DNA of 32,563 nucleotides from Sphingomonadaceae bacterium (GTDB taxonomy: Bacteria; Pseudomonadota; Alphaproteobacteria; Sphingomonadales; Sphingomonadaceae). The number at the start of each line of letters is the position of its first letter. Positions within the stretch are counted from its first letter, which is position 1. The DNA is taken from contig JAECRT010000017.1 of NCBI GenBank assembly GCA_016000085.1, positions 16,375 to 48,937 of the forward strand, read 5' to 3'. Below are positions 7,551 to 15,195 of this stretch, piece by piece. A model generated the notes under the pieces. That model ran no database searches and had not been told where the DNA came from. It saw only the letters and a program-made list of their open reading frames with translations. Both the position numbers and the translations under genes were made by a program.

Positions 7551-10500
7551 ATGAAAAATGGTTCGGGCATCAATCGTCGCGAGGCGATCGCGGCGAGCGG
7601 CATCGGCTTGCTGGCGGCGGGCAGCGCAGGCGCGATAGCGGAAAGCACACCGGGCAAGCCCGCCGCCGGCAAGGAGACGATGGTGACGGTCGAGGACTGC
7701 ACCAACGTCGCCCTGTGCCTGTCGCCCGATGGCCGGACCATCGCCTTCGACCTGCTGGGCATATTGTGGACGATGCCGGTGGCGGGCGGGCCGCTCCAAC
7801 GACTGACCGGCGATTTCGACGACCTCGCCCAGCCCGACTGGTCGCCCGATGGGAAACGCATCGCCTTCCAATCCTATCGCAGCGGCAATTTCCATATCTG
7901 GTCGGTGACGGCCGCAGGCGGCGACATGCGCCAGCACAGCGACGGCCTGTTCGACGACCGCGAACCGCGCTGGTCGCCTGATGGCAAGACCATCGCCTTT
8001 GCCAGCGACCGGGCGGAAGGGCGCTATGCCATCTACCTGCTCGACATCGCCAGCGGGGCGGTGACGCCCTTGTCCAGCGGCACGACCAACGACAGTGAGC
8101 CTTGTTGGTCGCCCGATGGCAAGCGCATCGCCTATGTCGCGGGCGGCACGAAGCTGGTGTCCGTCGACATCGCCACCGGCACGGTCATGGAACTGGCGTC
8201 GGTGCCCCCCTCCCCCGATCGTTTCAACCCCTCCGCGATCATGGCCCCGGCCTTCGCACCGGGTGGCCGGATCGCCTATACCCGCGTCCAACCTGGATCA
8301 GTGACACTGGTGCTGGATGGCAAGGATGTCGTTGCGGGTGAGGATCTCTATCCTTTTCGCCCCGCCTTCACCCCCGATGGCGCGATCCTCTATGGGTCGG
8401 GCGGGAAGCTGCGGCGGCTGAAGGACGGCAAGGCGACGGCGATCCCCTTCTCGACGCAAGTGCCGGTCACGACGCCCAGCTATCGCAAGAAAGCGCGCGA
8501 TTTCACCTCCACGACGGCAAAAGCTGTAGTCGGCATCGCCGCGCCCATGCTTTCGCCCGACGGCAGGCACATCGTCTTTGTCGCGCTCAACGACATTTAT
8601 GTCATGCCGGTGGGTGGCGCGCCCAAGAAGATCGTGGGCGACGCCTTCCACAAATGCGATCCGGCCTGGTCGCCCGATGGCAAGACGATCGCCTATAGCT
8701 GCGATCGGGGCGGCACGCTCGACCTGTGGCTGCATGACGTCACGTCTGGCAAGGAGCGGCAACTCACCAACATTCCCGACAAGGCCGTCGCCTGGGGCAG
8801 TTGGTCGCAGGATGGCCGGATGATCGCCTTCCTCGATCAGGAAGGCGCGCTTCACTTGGTCGAGGTGGCAAACGGGACCGTCCGCAAGCTGTTCGACGCG
8901 CTGTGGGAGCCGGGACGGCCCAGCTTCGGCCCGGATGGCAAGCACATCGCCTATGCCGCCTTCAAGCCTGTCACCGGCCGTTATCGCGAAGGCGCGAGCC
9001 AGATCCTGACCGTCGACATCGCGACCGGGAAAGGCACCTATCGCCCCGCCTTCGAGGGCAAGTCGCTCGGCACGCGCGGCCATGACGGTCCGGTCTGGTC
9101 GCCCGATGGCACGAAGATGGCCTTCGTTTTCGCCAGCACCCTGTGGGTCGCCCCGGTCGCGGCGGATGGCCGCTTTACCGCGCCGCCTGCCCAGATCACG
9201 ACCGAGCTGACCGACGCGCCCAGCTGGAGCGGCGACGGCAAGAGCCTGCTCTATTTGAGCGGTGGAAAATTGCGGCTGGTGGCGCTGACGGGCGGCGCGG
9301 CCCAGACCGTCCCCTGCCGCCTGACATGGGCCAATGCCAAGCCTTCGGGTCGCACCGTCATACGGGCTGGCAAGGTCTGGGACGCCCTGTCCCCGACCTA
9401 CAAGAGTGGCGTGGACGTAGTGATAGACGGTAACGTCATCACCGCGGTCACGCCGCACGGGGGGGCTGCACCGTCGGACGCCAACGCGACCTTCATCGAC
9501 GCCCCCGACCTGACGCTGATGCCCGGCCTGATCGACATGCACACCCATCGTCAGATGGCGGGCTATGGCTATGGCGACCGGATGGGGCGCCTGTGGCTGG
9601 CGATGGGGATCACGGCGACCCGGTCGCCCGGTTGCCCCGCCTATCATATGGTCGAGGACCGGGAAGCGATCCAGAGCGGCCAGCGCATCGCCGCACGCCA
9701 TTATGGCACCGGCGAAGCGATCGATGGCGGGCGCATCTTCTATAATTTCATGCGCCCCGTCACCGAGAAGGGGCAGATGGCGCTCGAACTGGAACGGGCG
9801 CGGGCGCTCGATTACGACATGGTGAAAACCTATGTCCGGTTGCGTCATGACGTGCAGAAAGACGTGGTGGACGCTTCCCACAAAATGGGGATGCACCTGT
9901 CGTCCCACTATCATTATCCGGCGCTGCACAGCGGCATGGATTGCATGGAGCATACCGGCGCGACCAACCGCTATGGCTATTCGCGCACCATCACGTCGCT
10001 GGGCGGCGGCTATCATGACGTCAACGACCTGTTTTCCGCGGCGAAGGCCGGGCGCACGCCTACTCTGTTCGCGGCGACGGCGCTGCTGGGACTGGATGAC
10101 AGCTTCACCCGCGATCCCCGGATCACGACGCTCTACCCATCGTGGGAGTTCGCCAAGCTGACGGGCCGGGTCAAGGCGATGACGGGCGAAGGCGGTATGC
10201 CGATGCTGGCATCGCTGGAGCGGCAGGTCGCCCAGATCAAGATGATGCTGGAGGCCGGATGGCATCCCCTGTCGGGCACCGATGCACCGATCGACCTGAC
10301 CGCGATCAGCCTGCACCTCAACCTGCGCGGCATGGTTCGCTGTGGCATTGCGCCGCACGACGCCCTGATGATGACGACGCGCTGGTCGGGTGAGTTTCTG
10401 GGCGAGCCGATCGGGCGGATCGAACGCGGCATGCTGGCGGACATGATCCTGGTGCGGGGTGATCCGCTCAAGGACGTCAACGCGGTCGCCGATGTGGCGC

Positions 10501-10697
10501 AGGTGATGGCGAATGGCACCGTCCATACGCCCGATACGCTGATGGCCCCCTTTGCCGCGGCAAAACCGCAAGCGGCGGTGACACCCGTGCTGCCGATGCT
10601 GGCGGACGCGCATCAACATTATTGGTGGCACGATCGGGACTATGTGGAATCGAGCCGGGCGGCCTGCTGCGCGGGACATGCCGTGGCGCATGCCTAA
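7551..10697 (+). CDS. Tat-exported amidohydrolase fused to a TolB-like PD40 beta-propeller
   Basis: A 1048-residue two-part protein. The N-terminus INRREAIAASGIGLLAAGSAGAIA carries twin arginines (R9-R10) and a hydrophobic stretch, which indicates Tat export to the periplasm. Residues about 45-600 hold roughly a dozen repeats of the form W-S-P-D-G-K-x-I-A-[FY], typical of PD40 propeller blades. From about 610 an amidohydrolase barrel follows, with the metal-binding pair GLIDMHTH (H664, H666), a candidate bridging Lys in MVKTYVRL, His in LSSHYHYP and MEHTG, and the catalytic Asp in GTDAPID. Such fusions are annotated as amidohydrolases or imidazolonepropionase-like hydrolases; substrates are mostly unknown. 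The tail after about 1015 is rich in His, Trp and Cys (AHQHYWWHD, AACCAGH). It is one base downstream of the receptor gene and probably translationally coupled. Confidence 0.9.
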   Translation: MKNGSGINRREAIAASGIGLLAAGSAGAIAESTPGKPAAGKETMVTVEDCTNVALCLSPDGRTIAFDLLGILWTMPVAGGPLQRLTGDFDDLAQPDWSPDGKRIAFQSYRSGNFHIWSVTAAGGDMRQHSDGLFDDREPRWSPDGKTIAFASDRAEGRYAIYLLDIASGAVTPLSSGTTNDSEPCWSPDGKRIAYVAGGTKLVSVDIATGTVMELASVPPSPDRFNPSAIMAPAFAPGGRIAYTRVQPGSVTLVLDGKDVVAGEDLYPFRPAFTPDGAILYGSGGKLRRLKDGKATAIPFSTQVPVTTPSYRKKARDFTSTTAKAVVGIAAPMLSPDGRHIVFVALNDIYVMPVGGAPKKIVGDAFHKCDPAWSPDGKTIAYSCDRGGTLDLWLHDVTSGKERQLTNIPDKAVAWGSWSQDGRMIAFLDQEGALHLVEVANGTVRKLFDALWEPGRPSFGPDGKHIAYAAFKPVTGRYREGASQILTVDIATGKGTYRPAFEGKSLGTRGHDGPVWSPDGTKMAFVFASTLWVAPVAADGRFTAPPAQITTELTDAPSWSGDGKSLLYLSGGKLRLVALTGGAAQTVPCRLTWANAKPSGRTVIRAGKVWDALSPTYKSGVDVVIDGNVITAVTPHGGAAPSDANATFIDAPDLTLMPGLIDMHTHRQMAGYGYGDRMGRLWLAMGITATRSPGCPAYHMVEDREAIQSGQRIAARHYGTGEAIDGGRIFYNFMRPVTEKGQMALELERARALDYDMVKTYVRLRHDVQKDVVDASHKMGMHLSSHYHYPALHSGMDCMEHTGATNRYGYSRTITSLGGGYHDVNDLFSAAKAGRTPTLFAATALLGLDDSFTRDPRITTLYPSWEFAKLTGRVKAMTGEGGMPMLASLERQVAQIKMMLEAGWHPLSGTDAPIDLTAISLHLNLRGMVRCGIAPHDALMMTTRWSGEFLGEPIGRIERGMLADMILVRGDPLKDVNAVADVAQVMANGTVHTPDTLMAPFAAAKPQAAVTPVLPMLADAHQHYWWHDRDYVESSRAACCAGHAVAHA

Positions 10698-10747
10698 ATG
10701 GGCCGTGCCTCTCTGGCCAGCCTGCTAAACCCTGCTCCATAACAGAA

Positions 10748-10779
10748 AGGGTCGGCAGTCCCTTCGGACCGCCGACCCT
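10748..10779 (-). terminator. hairpin terminator for ctrA
   Basis: Arms AGGGTCGGC (10748-10756) and GCCGACCCT (10771-10779) pair over 9 bp, followed by an A/C mismatch, a further 4 bp and a CTTC loop. On the minus strand the stem runs into TTCTGTT, the U-rich side, so it fits ctrA best. On the plus strand it could also block read-through from the amidohydrolase gene. Confidence 0.65.
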
Positions 10780-10810
10780 GTCACCCCCGAAAATCCCGCG
10801 ACGCGAAGCG

Positions 10811-11518
10811 TCAGGCGACCTTGGCTTCTTCTTCGATGATCTCATCTGGATCACGCAGCACATAGCCACGGCCCCAGACGGTTTCGATATAATTGTCGCC
10901 ACTGCATGCCAGCGCCAGTTTCTTGCGCAGCTTGCAGATGAAGACGTCGATGATTTTGAGTTCTGGTTCGTCCATCCCGCCATATAGATGGTTGAGGAAC
11001 ATTTCCTTGGTCAGCGTGGTGCCCTTGCGCAGCGAGAGCAGTTCCAGCATCGCATATTCCTTGCCGGTCAGGTGGACGCGATTGCTGTCCACTTCCACCG
11101 TCTTGGCGTCCAGATTGACCGCCAGCTTGCCGGTGCGGATAACCGATTGCGAATGGCCCTTGGACCGGCGTACCACGGCGTGGATGCGAGCGATCAGCTC
11201 TTCGCGATGGAAGGGCTTGGTCACATAATCGTCGGCGCCGAAGCCGAACGAGCGCACCTTGCTGTCCATTTCGGCAATACCCGACAGGATCAGCACCGGT
11301 GTCTGCACCTTGGCTGCACGCAGCTTTTTCAACACGTCATAGCCGTGCATGTCAGGCAGGTTCAGGTCCAGGCAGATGATGTCGTAATCATACAGCTTGC
11401 CCAGATCGAGGCCTTCTTCGCCCAGATCCGTCGTGTAAACATTAAAGCCTTCGGTCGTGAGCATAAGCTCGATCGCCTTGGCGGTGGTCGGTTCGTCCTC
11501 AATCAGCAGCACGCGCAT
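10811..11518 (-). CDS. ctrA: cell-cycle response regulator CtrA
   Basis: OmpR-family response regulator, 235 residues, the master cell-cycle and developmental regulator of alphaproteobacteria. The receiver domain (1-115) has the acidic pocket IEDEP, phospho-acceptor Asp51 ([14 protein letters not shown]), a Ser in the LILSG switch and Lys in VTKPF. The winged-helix DNA-binding domain (about 125-230) includes [46 protein letters not shown] and [10 protein letters not shown], nearly identical to the CtrA signature. The start is the ATG at 11518, where the family begins ([10 protein letters not shown]), with AAAGGGG just upstream. The frame stays open a further 29 codons, but that extension is not family-like. 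The C-terminus is acidic ([10 protein letters not shown]). In sphingomonads CtrA is often tied to motility and stress rather than essential replication control. Confidence 0.97.
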   Translation of the reverse strand: MRVLLIEDEPTTAKAIELMLTTEGFNVYTTDLGEEGLDLGKLYDYDIICLDLNLPDMHGYDVLKKLRAAKVQTPVLILSGIAEMDSKVRSFGFGADDYVTKPFHREELIARIHAVVRRSKGHSQSVIRTGKLAVNLDAKTVEVDSNRVHLTGKEYAMLELLSLRKGTTLTKEMFLNHLYGGMDEPELKIIDVFICKLRKKLALACSGDNYIETVWGRGYVLRDPDEIIEEEAKVA

Positions 11519-11576
11519 GTGAAGCCCCTTTGCGTCGCAGGTCCGTTCACCCCACAAGAACGGCTTTCGCGAAATT

Positions 11577-11605
11577 TTATTAACCAAAAAACTTATGAAG
11601 GACAA
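11577..11605 (-). promoter_or_regulatory. candidate ctrA-proximal promoter
   Basis: On the minus strand, TTGTCC (11605-11600) is followed after 17 bases by TAATAA (11582-11577), a reasonable sigma70-type -35/-10 pair. It would start transcription near 11570, about 50 bases before the ctrA ATG. This is a sequence match only. The CtrA-type box lies directly upstream of the -35. Confidence 0.4.
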
Positions 11606-11606
11606 A

Positions 11607-11624
11607 GGTTAATTTTTGGCTAAC
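11607..11624 (-). promoter_or_regulatory. CtrA-type binding box upstream of ctrA
   Basis: The minus strand reads TTAG-N7-TTAACC, one mismatch from the CtrA consensus TTAA-N7-TTAAC. It is 90-105 bases upstream of the ctrA start and abuts the candidate -35 element, so autoregulation is likely, as known for ctrA in Caulobacter. Confidence 0.55.
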
Positions 11625-11638
11625 CCGCAGAATTCCAC

Positions 11639-11710
11639 GAGTCGAGCGAAAACGAATCTGTTTACAAAGGGTTGAGAGCGAAACGATTCGCATGGAGTCA
11701 AGAAAGATTC
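11639..11710. promoter_or_regulatory. cluster of five GANTC (CcrM methylation) sites upstream of ctrA
   Basis: GANTC occurs at 11639-11643, 11654-11658, 11685-11689, 11695-11699 and 11706-11710, five sites in 72 bases. GANTC is the CcrM methylation target, and hemimethylation of such sites controls ctrA transcription in Caulobacter. This explains most of the 298-base gap between ctrA and the LysR gene. Nothing else gene-like is convincing in that gap. Confidence 0.7.
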
Positions 11711-11816
11711 ACCTGCGAAACGCACCTCTCGCGGGGCTTTTGGGAACATCTGCGCCACGGGAGGGTCGACTGCCACGCATCGGCCCGCAACCCTTCTTAC
11801 CATTTGCAAACCATCT

Positions 11817-12710
11817 TCAACAACCATGATGGCGGGTGATGAAATCCAGCAACGCCTCGACGCGCGCAGGACGTAATCGGGATGGGGGCGTCACCAGATG
11901 GAGGCCAAAGGGCGCTGGGCGCCAGTCGACCAATATTTCCTCCAGTTCCCCGGCGGCGATCGCTTCGCCCACGATGAAGTCCGGCAAGCGGGCGATGCCG
12001 ACACCGATCCGCAAGGCGGGCAACATGGCTTCTCCGCTATTGACGGTAATGCGTGCGCGGACCTGAGCGACCACATTTTGCTGTCCCGGCCCGGTAAAGC
12101 GCCAGACGTCAGGCGTGTCGGCATTGGAATAGCAGAGGCAGTCATGATTGCCCAAATCGGAGGGATGCTGCGGCCTTCCCCGTTCCGCAAGATAGCCGGG
12201 CGACGCGACTACATGCATGTTGACGTCCGCCAGCCGCCGCGCCCGCAGCGAACTGTCCGGCATGTCGGCGATACGGATAGTGGCGTCCAGCCCCCGATCG
12301 ACGATGTCGATATGCGCGTCGGACAAATGCAGGTCGACATCCACCAGCGGATGCTCCTTGGTGAATTGCGCAATGAGCGGCGCGATGCGCAACAGCCCGA
12401 AGGTCATCGGTGCGCCGAGCCGTACGATGCCCGACAGATCCACCGTTTCATCGCGCGCGGCTTCCTCCGCCGCCTGCCCCTCGGCCATGATGCGATGGGC
12501 ATGGTCGGCAAGACGCTTGCCGCTTTCGGTCAGCGCCAGGCGGCGACTGGTCCGGCTGAACAGGCTAGTGTCGAGATGCTGCTCCAGGCGGGTCACGGCT
12601 TTGGAAACGGTGGCCTTCGACACGCTGAGCGCCTTGGCCGCATCGGTGAAGCTGCGATGCTCGACCACGGCGGCAAACATCGCCCAAGCCTCGAAATCAG
12701 GAAGCCGCAT
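11817..12710 (-). CDS. LysR family transcriptional regulator
   Basis: A 297-residue LysR-type regulator. The winged helix-turn-helix lies at residues 1-65 (FAAVVEHRSFTDAAKALSVSKATVSKAVTRLEQHLDTSLFSRTSRRLALTESG in pattern), followed by a linker helix. The effector-binding domain (about 90-295) begins at GIVRLGAPMTFGLLRIAPLIAQF. It belongs to the common subgroup related to DsdC/AaeR-like regulators in which divergent control of redox or transport genes is usual. It is divergent from the pirin gene across 111 bases, so pirin and wrbA are the likely targets. No Shine-Dalgarno sequence is evident; instead the space before the ATG is filled by an inverted repeat (GAAAC-N5-GTTTC at 12714-12728), consistent with autoregulation. 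The inducer is unknown. Confidence 0.92.
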   Translation of the reverse strand: MRLPDFEAWAMFAAVVEHRSFTDAAKALSVSKATVSKAVTRLEQHLDTSLFSRTSRRLALTESGKRLADHAHRIMAEGQAAEEAARDETVDLSGIVRLGAPMTFGLLRIAPLIAQFTKEHPLVDVDLHLSDAHIDIVDRGLDATIRIADMPDSSLRARRLADVNMHVVASPGYLAERGRPQHPSDLGNHDCLCYSNADTPDVWRFTGPGQQNVVAQVRARITVNSGEAMLPALRIGVGIARLPDFIVGEAIAAGELEEILVDWRPAPFGLHLVTPPSRLRPARVEALLDFITRHHGC

Positions 12711-12713
12711 AAG

Positions 12714-12754
12714 GAAACAATCCGTTTCAATCCTGCCTATTCAAGAAACGATCC
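12714..12754. promoter_or_regulatory. repeated GAAAC(A/G)ATCC elements between LysR and pirin genes
   Basis: GAAACAATCC at 12714-12723 is repeated as GAAACGATCC at 12745-12754, 31 bases apart, close to three helical turns. The first copy is part of a perfect inverted repeat GAAAC-N5-GTTTC. The spacing suits a LysR tetramer bound at two sites in a divergent promoter. Confidence 0.45.
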
Positions 12755-12821
12755 TGATCGCTAGATTATCGGAAAGCAAGCCGGAACCTCCCGGCCGACC
12801 GACATTGAAAAGGCAAAGCAT

Positions 12822-13541
12822 ATGAACACGGAGACTGCGAGCCGCATTGAGCGCCGCCCCTTCGCGTCGCTCGGCCACGCCGACCATGGCTGGCTGAACG
12901 CACGGCACCATTTTTCCTTCGCGGAATATCATGATCCCGACCGTATGCACTGGGGCGCTATCCGGGTCTGGAATGATGACGAGATCGGTCCACGCTCCGG
13001 CTTCCCCCCGCATCCCCATGCGGACATGGAAATCATCACCTATGTGCGCACCGGCGCGATCACGCATCAGGACAGTCTTGGCAACAAGGGTCGCACGGCG
13101 GCCGGCGACGTTCAGGTGATGTCGGCTGGCACCGGTATCCGCCACGCCGAATATAATCTGGAGGATGAGACGACGACGCTCTTCCAGATCTGGATCATCC
13201 CCCGCTCGAAGGGCGGCACGCCAAGCTGGGGCGCCCGCCCCTTCCCGCGTGGCGAACGATCCGGCAAGCTCGCGGTGCTGGCGAGCGGCCATGATGATGA
13301 CAGGGAAGCCCTGCGCATCCGTGCCGACGCCCGCCTTCTGGGCGGCACGATAAAGGCAGGCGACAGCGTCACCTATGACAGCGCGCCGGGGCGTCACCTT
13401 TATCTGGTCCCGGCAACGGGCCGGATCGAGATTGACGGCGAAACCATCGAGGCGCGCGACGGTGTCGCCATCCTGGGTGGCGACCCCATCACCATCACCG
13501 CGATCGAGGACGCCGAAATCGTTCTTGTCGACAGCGAATAG
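12822..13541 (+). CDS. pirin family protein (bicupin)
   Basis: A 239-residue bicupin of the pirin/YhhW family. Members bind one metal (often Fe or Zn) in the N-terminal cupin, and several have quercetin 2,3-dioxygenase activity; others modulate transcription or redox enzymes. The metal ligands are visible: H64 and H66 in [11 protein letters not shown], and H108 and E110 in [11 protein letters not shown]. The family opening [20 protein letters not shown] is at residues 18-37. The C-terminal cupin is the usual short version ending in VLVDSE. It is divergent from the LysR gene and 122 bases upstream of wrbA on the same strand, a common proteobacterial arrangement for a quinone or flavonoid response. 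The exact substrate cannot be read from the sequence. Confidence 0.92.
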   Translation: MNTETASRIERRPFASLGHADHGWLNARHHFSFAEYHDPDRMHWGAIRVWNDDEIGPRSGFPPHPHADMEIITYVRTGAITHQDSLGNKGRTAAGDVQVMSAGTGIRHAEYNLEDETTTLFQIWIIPRSKGGTPSWGARPFPRGERSGKLAVLASGHDDDREALRIRADARLLGGTIKAGDSVTYDSAPGRHLYLVPATGRIEIDGETIEARDGVAILGGDPITITAIEDAEIVLVDSE

Positions 13542-13663
13542 CCTGCCCTCGGCCCATCCACTTCCCTCCCCGGATGGGCCAACCGGTCGCCCGCGCATCT
13601 CCCCCCTCCCAGCGCGGGCGACCACCCTCTTTTCCCTACATTTTCCTAAACAGGAGACACATT

Positions 13664-14263
13664 ATGGCCAAGATTCTGGTTCTTTATTATTCGTCCTACG
13701 GTCACATCGAAACGATGGCGAAGGCCGTCGCCGAAGGTGCAGCGTCCACCGGCGCGACCGTCGATATTCGCCGCGTGCCCGAAACGGCACCGCTGGAAGT
13801 CGCGCAAAACGCACATTTCAAGCTGGATCAGGATGCCCCGGTCGCGACCGTCGCCGAACTGGCCGACTATGATGCGATCATCGTGGGCACCGGCACCCGC
13901 TTTGGCCGCATGTCGAGCCAGATGGCGGCCTTCCTCGACCAGGCGGGCGGCCTGTGGGCGCGCGGCGCACTCAATGGCAAGGTCGGCGGTGCGTTCACCT
14001 CGACGGCCAGCCAGCACGGCGGGCAGGAAGCCACGCTCTTTTCGATCATCACCAACCTGCTGCATTTCGGCATGACTATCGTCGGCCTCGATTATGGCTT
14101 CGCGGGCCAGATGGGCGTCGACAAGGTGCGCGGCGGTTCGCCCTATGGCGCCACCACGCTGGCCGATAGCGATGGCAGCCGTCAGCCCGCAGAGGAAGAA
14201 TTGGACGGCGCCCGCTATCAGGGCCGTCGTATCGCGGAAACCGCGATCAAGCTTCACGGTTAA
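13664..14263 (+). CDS. wrbA: NAD(P)H:quinone oxidoreductase WrbA
   Basis: A 199-residue flavodoxin-like FMN enzyme that performs two-electron reduction of quinones, limiting semiquinone and superoxide formation in the cytoplasm. The FMN phosphate loop is [12 protein letters not shown] (residues 8-19). The WrbA-specific elements [13 protein letters not shown] and [10 protein letters not shown], which build the flavin and active-site pocket, are both present, as is the typical [11 protein letters not shown] block. The ATG at 13664 has CAGGAG eight bases upstream. It follows the pirin gene on the same strand and is probably in the LysR-controlled operon. Two hairpins follow the stop. Confidence 0.96.
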   Translation: MAKILVLYYSSYGHIETMAKAVAEGAASTGATVDIRRVPETAPLEVAQNAHFKLDQDAPVATVAELADYDAIIVGTGTRFGRMSSQMAAFLDQAGGLWARGALNGKVGGAFTSTASQHGGQEATLFSIITNLLHFGMTIVGLDYGFAGQMGVDKVRGGSPYGATTLADSDGSRQPAEEELDGARYQGRRIAETAIKLHG

Positions 14264-14270
14264 CCGGACA

Positions 14271-14292
14271 CTGTGCCGTCTGTACGGCACAG
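14271..14292 (+). terminator. hairpin after wrbA
   Basis: CTGTGCCGT (14271-14279) and ACGGCACAG (14284-14292) form a perfect 9-bp stem with a CTGT loop, eight bases after the wrbA stop. There is no U-tract, so it may be a weak or Rho-assisted terminator. Confidence 0.4.
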
Positions 14293-14337
14293 CCTGCCCA
14301 AGCCTTTGGGTCGCATCAAAGTGGAAGGCAGAGCCGT

Positions 14338-14370
14338 GGGGCTGGCGCATCGGGACTGTGCGCCAGCCCC
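14338..14370. terminator. strong 12-bp hairpin between wrbA and the small minus-strand gene
   Basis: GGGGCTGGCGCA (14338-14349) and TGCGCCAGCCCC (14359-14370) pair perfectly over 12 bp with a 9-base loop. It lies between two converging genes, 16 bases past the small gene's stop. It lacks a clear U-tract on either side, only TTAT on the plus strand. Confidence 0.45.
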
Positions 14371-14385
14371 TTATGCCGTCCGACG

Positions 14386-14679
14386 CTATCCCTTCTTGGG
14401 CGTTACCCAGATTTCGACGGGGGCCACGAATTTGCCGGGCGCTGGTTTACCCACCGTCACCCGCTCCGCCTGGACCAGTTCGCCGGTTTCCAGCGTCACG
14501 CTGACCCATGGCTTGGGCATCCTTCCAAACGTCATTTTCTGGATGGGCTGGCCGGTGGCTATGTTCATGATGGTGGCGACGATACTCATGCCCCGCGCGC
14601 TAGCGGCGGGACCACCACCCTGTCCATAGCGGCGCACAGAAAGATTGTGGCGCGGCGCGATGATTTTTTTCGTCATCAT
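14386..14679 (-). CDS. small uncharacterised protein
   Basis: A 97-residue basic product that I do not recognise. Codon use is GC3-rich like its neighbours, and the C-terminal half (MPKPWVSVTLETGELV to the terminal PKKG) looks like a real beta-rich domain. The N-terminal third is low in character, so the start could be internal, for example ATG at 14589. No Shine-Dalgarno sequence is seen before either ATG. The first ATG (14677-14679) touches the -35 box of the ECF41-type promoter on the other strand, so transcription of the two is likely to interfere. A 12-bp hairpin lies just past the stop. It could still be a spurious frame. Confidence 0.5.
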   Translation of the reverse strand: MMTKKIIAPRHNLSVRRYGQGGGPAASARGMSIVATIMNIATGQPIQKMTFGRMPKPWVSVTLETGELVQAERVTVGKPAPGKFVAPVEIWVTPKKG

Positions 14680-14705
14680 GTCACAGTCGGCAGGGCCATC
14701 TCGTC
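14679..14705 (+). promoter_or_regulatory. ECF41-type sigma factor promoter
   Basis: TGTCACA (14679-14685), exactly 16 bases, then CGTC (14702-14705). This matches the promoter described for ECF41 sigma factors (TGTCACA-N16-CGTC). It is 31 bases upstream of the AhpD-like gene that is cotranscribed with the sigma gene, so the sigma factor should activate its own operon. Confidence 0.8.
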
Positions 14706-14736
14706 ATGTCAGCAGATCCCAACGGAAAGGAACTGC

Positions 14737-15195
14737 ATGATGACCGCCAAGCTCGACCCCTTCGCCGCCGCGCCCCAGCTGATGAAGAGCTGGTACGCCG
14801 CCTCCACCGCCATCGAAGCCAGCCTGGAACCCAGCCTGATCGAACTGGTCAAGATCCGCGCGTCGCAGATCAACCAGTGCGCCAATTGCATCAACATGCA
14901 CACGGTCGATGCCCGTGCCAAAGGTGAGAGCGAACAGCGCATTTACCTGCTATCAGCCTGGCGCGAAGCCCCCTGCTATACGGATCGGGAACGCGCCGCA
15001 TTGGCATGGACGGAGGCCTTGACGCGGCTGTCCGAAGGGCACGGCCATGAGGCCGCGCATGCCGCGCTGTATCAGGCGTTCAGCCAGGAGGAACAGGTGA
15101 AACTGACGCTGATGATCAACATTATCAATGGTTGGAACCGGATCGCGATCGGCTTTGGCCTTTGGTATGACACACCGGCGAAGGCGGCCGCCTGA
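14737..15195 (+). CDS. carboxymuconolactone decarboxylase / AhpD-like alkylhydroperoxidase family protein
   Basis: A 152-residue all-helical protein of the CMD/AhpD superfamily. The AhpD redox motif is intact: E36 followed by C48-A-N-C51 and H55 (ELVKIRASQINQCANCINMHT in pattern). This predicts thiol-dependent peroxidase or disulfide chemistry rather than lactone decarboxylation. Genes of this type are one of the three usual partners of ECF41 sigma factors. The start has AAAGGAA upstream; Met1 and Met2 are adjacent and either could be used. The stop TGA shares its last base with the sigma gene ATG (TGATG), so the two are translationally coupled and driven by the promoter at 14679-14705. Confidence 0.93.
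   Translation: MMTAKLDPFAAAPQLMKSWYAASTAIEASLEPSLIELVKIRASQINQCANCINMHTVDARAKGESEQRIYLLSAWREAPCYTDRERAALAWTEALTRLSEGHGHEAAHAALYQAFSQEEQVKLTLMINIINGWNRIAIGFGLWYDTPAKAAA

Noticed and set aside
5588..7861. Minus-strand open frame of 757 codons
   Set aside because: It is antisense to the TonB receptor and runs into the amidohydrolase gene. Long antisense frames are expected at high GC, and the product is Arg/Gln-rich and low in family features.
7700..9250. Repeated WSPDGK-coding segments as a possible DNA repeat array
   Set aside because: The repeats are divergent at DNA level and irregularly spaced; they reflect beta-propeller blades in the protein, not a CRISPR or tandem DNA repeat.
8298..10691. 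Minus-strand open frame of 797 codons
   Set aside because: It mirrors the propeller-amidohydrolase gene, whose repeats and catalytic motifs are clear on the plus strand.
11519..11605. 29-residue N-terminal extension of ctrA
   Set aside because: CtrA proteins begin at [10 protein letters not shown], the AAAGGGG site is just before that ATG, and the extension spans the candidate promoter.
11609..11827. Minus-strand open frame of 72 codons upstream of ctrA
   Set aside because: It lies across the GANTC cluster and CtrA-type box, has no ribosome binding site or family resemblance, and its composition fits regulatory DNA.
14273..14629. Plus-strand open frame of 118 codons after wrbA
   Set aside because: It passes through two strong hairpins and has no start signal; the minus-strand frame in the same region looks more protein-like.
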